Assembly: GCF_000715075.1 (NCBI RefSeq)
Contig: NC_134081.1
Location: forward strand, 105,884,108-105,948,107
Direction of reading: 5' to 3'
Source of the DNA: Nicotiana tabacum
Lineage: Eukaryota; Streptophyta; Magnoliopsida; Solanales; Solanaceae
DNA length: 64,000 nucleotides
The first letter of the stretch is position 1. Every line of letters begins with the position of its first letter. The notes below the pieces were generated by a model. That model saw only the letters and a list, made by a program, of their open reading frames with translations, had not been told where the DNA came from and did not search any database. This document shows positions 57,941 through 64,000 of the stretch, piece after piece. Made by a program: the position numbers and the translations under genes.

Positions 57941-59119
57941 CTTTTCTTTTCTTTTTTCCATTTTGAACTTTTACCGTTTTGGCACGTTCTTGTAAACAAA
58001 TACATATTTTTGCTCAAGTATCGTTTGAGTCTTACTTTCGCTTGAATATCCATGCAAGTATTTAATCTTTGCACTTGCTCAAGAATTCTGCCCATGTTTT
58101 CTTGTTCGCGCTTTACTATATGTAGTCTCGAATGTGTTTTCCTCGAAGCACTTTGGTTCCGAGCGTTATCCCTTTTACGTGAGGGTTTCTATATGTATTT
58201 GCACAAGTTTACTTTTTGCGTCCTTTTCATATGTGGCTTCGGATGTATTTTTCCACGATGGCATCTTCTATTCCGGGCATAAATACTTCCGGAACCAACC
58301 CTTTAATGTGAGGCTTTTTTATAAGAGAGGGCCCTCTTATGTTTACGGTTCTCTTGAAGAGGAAGTCTCATGTTCATTACGGTACTAACATTTGAAGTAC
58401 TTGTTTAACTTTCAAATGACAAAGTTTATTCATCGTTCAGACAAGAAACAAGATAAAAACAAAAGGTTTTCATTTTATTCCTTCTATTTTCAAAAAATAC
58501 ATAAGCATTTGCTATGCTGAAAAGAAATTGCAATTACTTGTGGTTATCTTGTACAACTTGTTTCTACAGGGCTGGCTGCACAGTCCCTAGTCCTAATGAT
58601 GCATTTTGTTTTCGGATTTTCGTTCCCCGGTTGATGTGGCAGTCATTGTTGTCGTATCCTCATATCATTCCCCCCTAGTATTCACTCCCCCCAGTGTTCG
58701 AATGCGAAGAGTGCGAATTGGAACACTGAAAGTCTCGTATCTTCGAAGATTCCACTAATGAATTGCTAGATAATCCTCAACTTGGTAACACAATTTTACT
58801 TCCCCTGAGGAATTTATGCTATCGAGTGAAGGAATATCTAATAACCCTCTAGTGGTTTGCGCTCGTGAACGGTTGGGTAACTTTTGTTTGGTAGCAAACT
58901 TAACTTCCCAGTGGAAATTTGCTATCGCACCAAAGATTATCTAATTGTCCCCGAGTGTAAGCTTGCTTGTTTGCCTTGCTATCAAAGGTTTTATTATTGT
59001 TGTCTTCGTAGTATGCTTTCTGTTGCTGCCCCATTAAAAACCTTGCCAGAAAAACATAATTGGGACAAAAACTTAACGAAGGGAAAAAGAGTGCAGCACA
59101 TACTTTTCGTTTGAATAAT
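57941..59119. other. Spacer between convergent opposite-strand gene and pol, element C
   Basis: Non-coding counterpart of 25580-26881, including the conserved block at 59029-59097. No gene is seen. Confidence 0.6.
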
Positions 59120-59300
59120 GTTCATCAACAATAATATCTTTTGAGGTATGCCACGTTCCAGTTTCTAGGCAACTTGTCTCCATTCTAGTTCTCTACTCGT
59201 ATGATCCTTTCTCGGTGATATCTGAAATCCGGTAGGGATCTTCCCATGTTGGACCTAGCTTCCCCGTGTTGAGCTCCCGGGTATTTTGGGTTACTTTCCT
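59120..59300 (-). pseudogene. Integrase C-terminal remnant of element C
   Basis: About 180 bp match the pol 3' end of element A near 26750-26895 (for example TTGGACCTAGCTTCCCCG and GGGTTACTTT). The sequence stops abruptly at 59300, where foreign LTR sequence begins. Most of the integrase and the second RNase H are absent from this copy. Confidence 0.65.
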
Positions 59301-59695
59301 ATCACGGCCCAAAATCTCATCTCAAGCGTCGTGATGGCACTTAGTCTCTAAGACTAGGTAAGCCGATTAATATTTCATTTCAAGCCATTTTGTTTTTGAA
59401 ATTTATATAATATAATACAAGTGTCGAAACCAAAAGCAGAAACAAATATGAAAACCTCCCAAGATTGTTAATACTGATTCACGAACTCTAACGGAATACA
59501 TGCAATGATCTCAAGGATCGATATACAATACTGTTCGACTAAGAGTTGACAGTAAAATAAAATGGAAAGGCTCCAAGGGACTGCGACGACCAAGCAGCTC
59601 TACCTTGAATCCTTGCGATCACGCTCTAACTATGTTCGAGCCCGATATCTCCAATACCTGGCTCTGCATAAAAATATGCAGAAGTGTAGTATGCG
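59301..59695 (-). repeat. Reverse LTR fragment of the 55269-type family
   Basis: The reverse complement ends TTAGAGACTAAGTGCCATCAC followed by GGGCCGTGATA and includes CTTCTGCATA and AGCCAGGTATTGG, matching the 3' part of 55269-57644. It continues for about 14 bp after the hAT element (AGTATGAGTACACC, 61339-61352) before element C pol resumes. Confidence 0.8.
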
Positions 59696-61338
59696 TTATG
59701 GGTGTCTAATGGGCGGGCTAGGACGGGTTGGACACAAAAAACACCAGCCCGTCCGTTTAACATTACGGGCTGTTAGCGGGCTGTACTTTTTCGAGTTTTT
59801 TTGTCCGTCCGATTTCGGGCTTAGCGGGCTGGACCGGGCCGTGCAATTTTATTTTTTTTAAAGTAAATTTTATTTTTCTTATTCAATGTTATTGATACTT
59901 AAGTGTTTGCAAACTTTTAAGGCTTAGAATTAAACTTTAAAGTTTAAAGTTTTAAATTTGAAATTTGAATTTTACAATTTTAAAACTGAAATTTGAAAGT
60001 AATTGGCTACAAAAAATTATTTAATAAGACCAATAGGCAATATGTAAGGATCAAGCTCCGAAAACTTTCATTTGATATTTTTATTGAATAATATATAATA
60101 CTTCAAATTAAGTTGCAAGTTCTTTTTTGATTTTGTTATTTTTGAACTTGCAAATTAAAAGTTTACAACAATTATTAAAAAAAATAGTACATCACATGCT
60201 TTGCATCATTTTTGTAAGTTCATCCATGTCAACATGAGGTTCTTGGTTTTCGGCATTGGTTGAATCAGAACCATAAACTATTATATCTCCAATTTTTTGG
60301 TCCTCCGCTTCATCTACCTCGTCACGCCCTTGATTTCGTCATTCTGATCTTATCCAATCTCTAAAACACACTAGAATTTCCAAAGCATTGATGCCCAATG
60401 AATGACGGGTATCTCCTAGTTGCTGCCTTGCTTGGCTAAATGCGCTCTCTGATGCGACTGTTGAAATCAGCACATTTAGCACGTCTCGAGCCGTGGCCGA
60501 AAGAATAGAAAATTGATTTGAGTTGCTCCTCCACCAACCCAGTGGTAGAAATTCCTTTGTGCGGGGCTCTGCTGACTTTTGCAAGTAGAATTGAAGTTCA
60601 TTAATATTCTTGCTACTGGTTTGTTGATGATCCCCTAGTGTAGACCAAATCAAATAATCTTCAACACCATCATTATCATCCAAAGTACTGGTCCCAGATG
60701 TTGAAACTGAACTTGAAGGAATATTTGCATCTACAACAGAAGAAGCATCAACAATGTTAGCATAATAATTATATAATGTTTCTAAATATTTGTGTAGATC
60801 AGAAATACAAGTGTCAATATCAGGAGTTTCAGTTGGTCCAATATCCATATAAGAATATAAAGCAGTGATTAATTGGCGACAAGTGGTTATTTTGATAGAA
60901 GGGTTTAAAATATCACCAATAAGGTAAATAGGGGAATTGGGTAGAAATATTTTTTAAACTTATCTAGTATAGATTCAACAACAGAAGTATATCCTTCTTT
61001 CTTCTTCAAATTATGTAGTAAAAGAGAAATTTCAGCAATATGAACTAAACCATTTGCAATAGTAGGATAATTTGCAATATTTGAACTTGACTGTTGGCAA
61101 CGGTCCAAAAAATAATTTTTTTTTAAAAACCCCGTTAAAAAATAGGCTGAACCGGGTTGTAGCCCGTTAAAAACCCGTTAATGGGCTTAGCAGGTTCCGG
61201 TACACCGGTATCAAAAATTATTCATTTGAATTCTGCTCCCCGCCCAAGCCGTCCCAGCCCGCCCCCACACTACAGTACCGGGCTGAACCAGGCTGAACCG
61301 GGTTGTAAACGGGTCAGCCCGGCCCGATTAACAGGTAT
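59696..61338 (-). mobile_element. hAT-type DNA transposon, internally deleted
   Basis: It is flanked by AGTATGCG (59688-59695) and AGTATGAG (61339-61346), an 8 bp target duplication with one change, as expected for hAT. The ends are imperfect inverted repeats (GGGTGTCTAATGGGCGGGC against CTGTTAATCGGGCCGGGC) in a GC-rich frame, with subterminal AGCCCGTT-type repeats. At 1643 bp it is too short for a complete transposase. Confidence 0.88.
60339..61108 (-). pseudogene. hAT transposase C-terminal remnant
   Basis: The 60848-60339 frame carries the hAT dimerisation region: GWWRSNSNQFSILSATARDV, STVASESAFSQARQQLGDTR and LVCFRDWIRSE. An upstream piece (61108-60905, SILDKFKKYFYPIPL) is the preceding DUF4413-like part in another frame. 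The BED zinc finger and catalytic N-terminal half are missing, so it is inactive. A tail rich in acidic residues is not present. Confidence 0.85.
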
Positions 61339-61352
61339 AGTATGAGTACACC

Positions 61353-62710
61353 TTTGTTTATATTCTATGTCAAACTCACTCATTTTGACAGCCCATTTGG
61401 CCAATCTTCCCGAGAGCTCGGGTTTATGGAGGATATTTCGCAAAGGGAAAGTAGTCAACACAGCTATCAGTTGGCATTGGAAGTAGGGCCTCAGCTTCCG
61501 AGTGGCGACTACGAGAGTTAAGGCCAGTTTTTCAAATGTGAGTAGCGAGTTTCTGCTCCCGTTAAAATTTTGCTAACGTAATAAATAGAAAATAGCATAC
61601 CTTCATCCACCAGGACTAAAACTGCACTTACTGCAACTTCTAAAACTGCGAGGTAGACTAGCAATGTTTCACCTTCTTTTGGTTTTGAGAGTAATGGAGG
61701 GCTTGATAAATACTTCTTCAGATCCTTCAGAGCCTGTTGGTACTCCGGTGTCCATTCAAAATTATTTTTCTTTTTGAGCAGTGTAAAGAAGCGATGACAT
61801 TTTCCAACGACTGGGAAATGAACCTGCTCAAAGATGTTAGTCTTCTTGTGAGCCTTTGGACTTCCTTTACGTTCGACAATTGATCCGTAAAATCCTCTAT
61901 GGCCTTGATTTTGTCGGGGTTTACCTCAATTCCCCTTTGTGAGACAGAAATCCCAGAAACTTACGAGAATTGACCCCGAACGCGCACTTCTCGAGATTAA
62001 ATTTCATGTTATGCTTCCTTAGGATATCAAATGTTTCTTGCAAATGCTTAAGATGGTCACCTGTATTCAAATACTTAACGAGCATATTGTCTATATAAAC
62101 TTACATAGTCTTTCCTATTTGCTTTTCAAATATTTTATTTACGAGCCGTTGATAAGTGGCTCCGGCATTTTTCAACCCGAATGGCATTACATTGTAACAA
62201 TATGTACCGAAATTTGTTATAAACGAAGTTTTTTCCTGATCTTCCGAGTTCATCTTTATTTGGTTGTACCCGGAATAAGCATCGAGGAAACTCATCAACT
62301 CGTGCCCGGCCGTGGCATCAATCATCTGATTGATATTTGGCAGTGGGAACGAGTCTTTCGGGGACGCCTTATTAAGGTCTTTATAGTATACACACATACA
62401 AAATTTATTGTTCTTCTTAGGAACTACTACTACATTGGCTACCCAGTCCGGATATCTTACCTCTCAGACCGAACCGATTTTAAGCAAACGTGTTACCTCT
62501 TCTTTGACGAATTTATTCCTGGCCTCGGCAATAGGGCGTTTCTTCTGTCTTACCGGAGGTACATTGGGATCCAAACTCAGCTTGTGCACGGCTATTTCCG
62601 TCGGGATACCTGTCATATCCTCGTGCGACCATGCAAAACAATCATCATTAAATTTAAGGACTTCAATAAAACCAGACATGAGCTCCGGGTGTAGTCCTAT
62701 CCCCAAATAG
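61353..62710 (-). pseudogene. RT and RNase H remnant of element C
   Basis: RNase H/connection ends at FDIEYKQR (about 61360). The RT palm lies at 62397-62101 with VYYKDLNKASPKDSFPLP, FLDAYSGYNQIKMNSEDQ and VMPFGLKNAGATYQ. The site after GKTM is frameshifted, but the YIDD-equivalent region and the QETF-NMKLNPEKC stretch (about 62040-61990) can be followed. The N-terminal linker lies at 62706-62464 (WSHEDMTGIPTEIAVHKLSL). Residue choice is closer to consensus than in element A. Confidence 0.84.
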
Positions 62711-63606
62711 AATTTTCTTTCTAGGAATTCCTCGAATAATGCAACTTACTCCAGTTCCTCCGCCGTGGATTTTGTTGCGTCTGAATCTTCTAGAACTTGG
62801 AAATATCTTGGCACCTAATATTATTCTGACGACTCTGCTTCCGGGCTAACTCATTCTAGCTCGGGAGTAGTGTCGGTTCCTATAATTGCTATGTCGCGCG
62901 TTCCTTCCCTTTGCTACTGGAAACTGAGATTACATTCATCTCCCCTATTGTCGATTGATCACCTCTTATCCGATTGATTCTTTGGGCATTGGAAACTTCA
63001 GCAATTGGTGATATGTTGAGGGTACAAATTTCATCTCGTGTAGCCATGGCCTTCCCGGAATGATGTTGTATCTCATGTCACCATCTACTACTTCGAAAAG
63101 AGTTGTTTTTATTACTCCTTCAGCGTTCGTGAACAGCAAAATCTCTCCCCGGGTCGTCACGCTCGCATGGTTGAATCCAACGAGGAGCTTTGTTGCCGGA
63201 ATAATGCTTCCGGTGAGTTTATCTTGCTCCAATACTCTCCATTGTATGATATTAGCCGAACTTCCTGGATCCACTAGAACACGTTTAATCTAAAATCTAA
63301 CACATGTAAAGAAATTACCAGTGCGTCGTTGTATGGTAACAGCAATCCATCTGCTTCCTCCTCCATGAAAATGATATCGTCTTCCTGGAGTCTTTTACTA
63401 TGAGTTATTGATACTTTCGTCTTCTTCACTGCTGAAAAGGTCACCCCGTTAATCGCATTCCCCTCGAAGATCATATTGATCGTTTGGCGTGTGGGTCCTT
63501 CTCCTACTTTCAAAGGTTCTGGATTGTCTCTGTTACAACCATAATTGTTCTTAGCTCGGTCACTCAAGAATTCTATGAGGTGACCATTCTTCAATAATGT
63601 AGCCAC
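62711..63606 (-). pseudogene. Protease and adjoining region of element C
   Basis: The protease active site appears as MDPGSSANIIQW (63274) with TTRGEILLFTNAEGVIKTT and IPGRPWLHEMKFVP after it. The preceding frame (63606-63274) holds MATLLKNGHLIEFLSDRAKN and a long linker. A frameshift at 63290 separates the two. Confidence 0.8.
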
Positions 63607-64000
63607 TTCTTCCCGGAGGTGCGGGCAGTCCCCTGTACGGTGACCGTTCGTCCCATGGTACTCGCACTATAAGTTGGGATCTCTCTGGATGGATTCGAAT
63701 CTCATAGGTCTCGAGAATCGTGCCTCTTTAATGTTTCTCATGGCTGACACCAACTCCATTATACCGACGTTGAAGTTATATTCCGATAACTTGGGGTAAG
63801 AAGGATCCCGAGATCCCGACGTCTCTTTATCCCGGAGTGATCTATTGTTTTGACCATGATCGGTCCCTCTGTCAACGATGAACTTGTTTGCTGCCGGAAA
63901 TTTCTGCCACGACCTTCGGTCCGCTCGTAGGGCAAAAACCGGCCCCTCAAAGTCTGTATGTTCGCGTCGTAGTTATCCTTTGATTTTTCTTTGCTCTTCT
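63607..64000 (-). pseudogene. gag C-terminal part of element C
   Basis: The zinc-knuckle-like CEYHGTNGHRTGDC (about 63635-63680) is preceded by a TAG where W is expected. Upstream are SAMRNIKEARFSRP-like and FLPYERTEGRGRNF segments (63759-63960). The window ends inside gag. At the equivalent of the solo-LTR site in element A the sequence here is uninterrupted. Confidence 0.78.

Larger units (their letters stand above)
51783..64000 (-). mobile_element. Tat-like Ty3-type LTR retrotransposon C, 3' part
   Basis: Same family and orientation as element A. The 3' LTR is at 51783-52372, then come the opposite-strand gene, spacer, remnants of integrase, RT, protease and gag. The 5' LTR is beyond the window. 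It has been hit by a solo LTR (55269-57644), a reverse LTR fragment (59301-61352) that replaces much of the integrase region, and a hAT element inside that fragment. It lies only 55 bp from element B. Confidence 0.87.

Noticed and set aside
62038..62694. 218-codon plus-strand ORF
   Set aside because: It is the exact antisense of the element C RT and linker region; no domain of its own.

Overview
The window reads as nuclear DNA of a flowering plant, most likely a solanaceous one and probably Nicotiana-like. The evidence is split genes from plant families (F-box/FBD, HD-Zip II, QWRF), a nuclear tRNA-Asp gene, an Au-type SINE, the familiar solanaceous RTE LINE 3' end, and deeply nested Ty3-type LTR retrotransposons of the Athila and Tat types. 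The species call is inference from repeat families I recognise; no search was run.

Layout. (1) 1-10435: the 3' part of an Athila-like element on the + strand, with decayed pol, a downstream env-position ORF, a nested 5'-truncated RTE LINE (about 5366-7157), a polypurine tract and the 3' LTR (8985-10435). (2) 10436-11543: the 3' remnant of another Ty3-type LTR. (3) 11544-21814: a gene island with a three-exon F-box/FBD gene (+), a three-exon HD-Zip class II gene (-) carrying a SINE and a (TA)28 tract in its first intron, and a tRNA-Asp gene. (4) 21815-34616: Tat-like element A on the - strand, with both LTRs, a PBS, a decayed gag-pol and a solo Athila-type LTR inside gag (31085-32702). (5) 34617-39500: a second gene island with a six-exon QWRF-family gene (+) whose third intron holds a duplicated TRIM-like element. 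(6) 39501-51727: Tat-like element B on the - strand, with two LTRs of about 927 bp, gag-pol and a tandem array of about 51 bp units. (7) 51783-64000: Tat-like element C on the - strand, same family as A, running off the window. It contains a solo LTR with a near-perfect target duplication (55269-57644) and a reverse LTR fragment that is itself split by a deleted hAT transposon (59696-61338).

The most interesting system is the extra gene carried by all three Tat-like elements on the strand opposite gag-pol. It lies between the 3' end of pol and the 3' LTR. Its product has an N-terminal domain resembling the 'putative gypsy type transposon' family, then a linker, a long coiled coil and an acidic or Ser/Pro-rich tail. 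Each copy has four exons with introns at matching positions and phases. The introns can persist because the genomic RNA is the antisense of this gene. Copy B also has a clear TATA box of its own. All three copies are broken here, partly by stops that look like CpG decay. The four host-type loci (F-box, HD-Zip, tRNA, QWRF) look intact or nearly so; everything else is transposon-derived.
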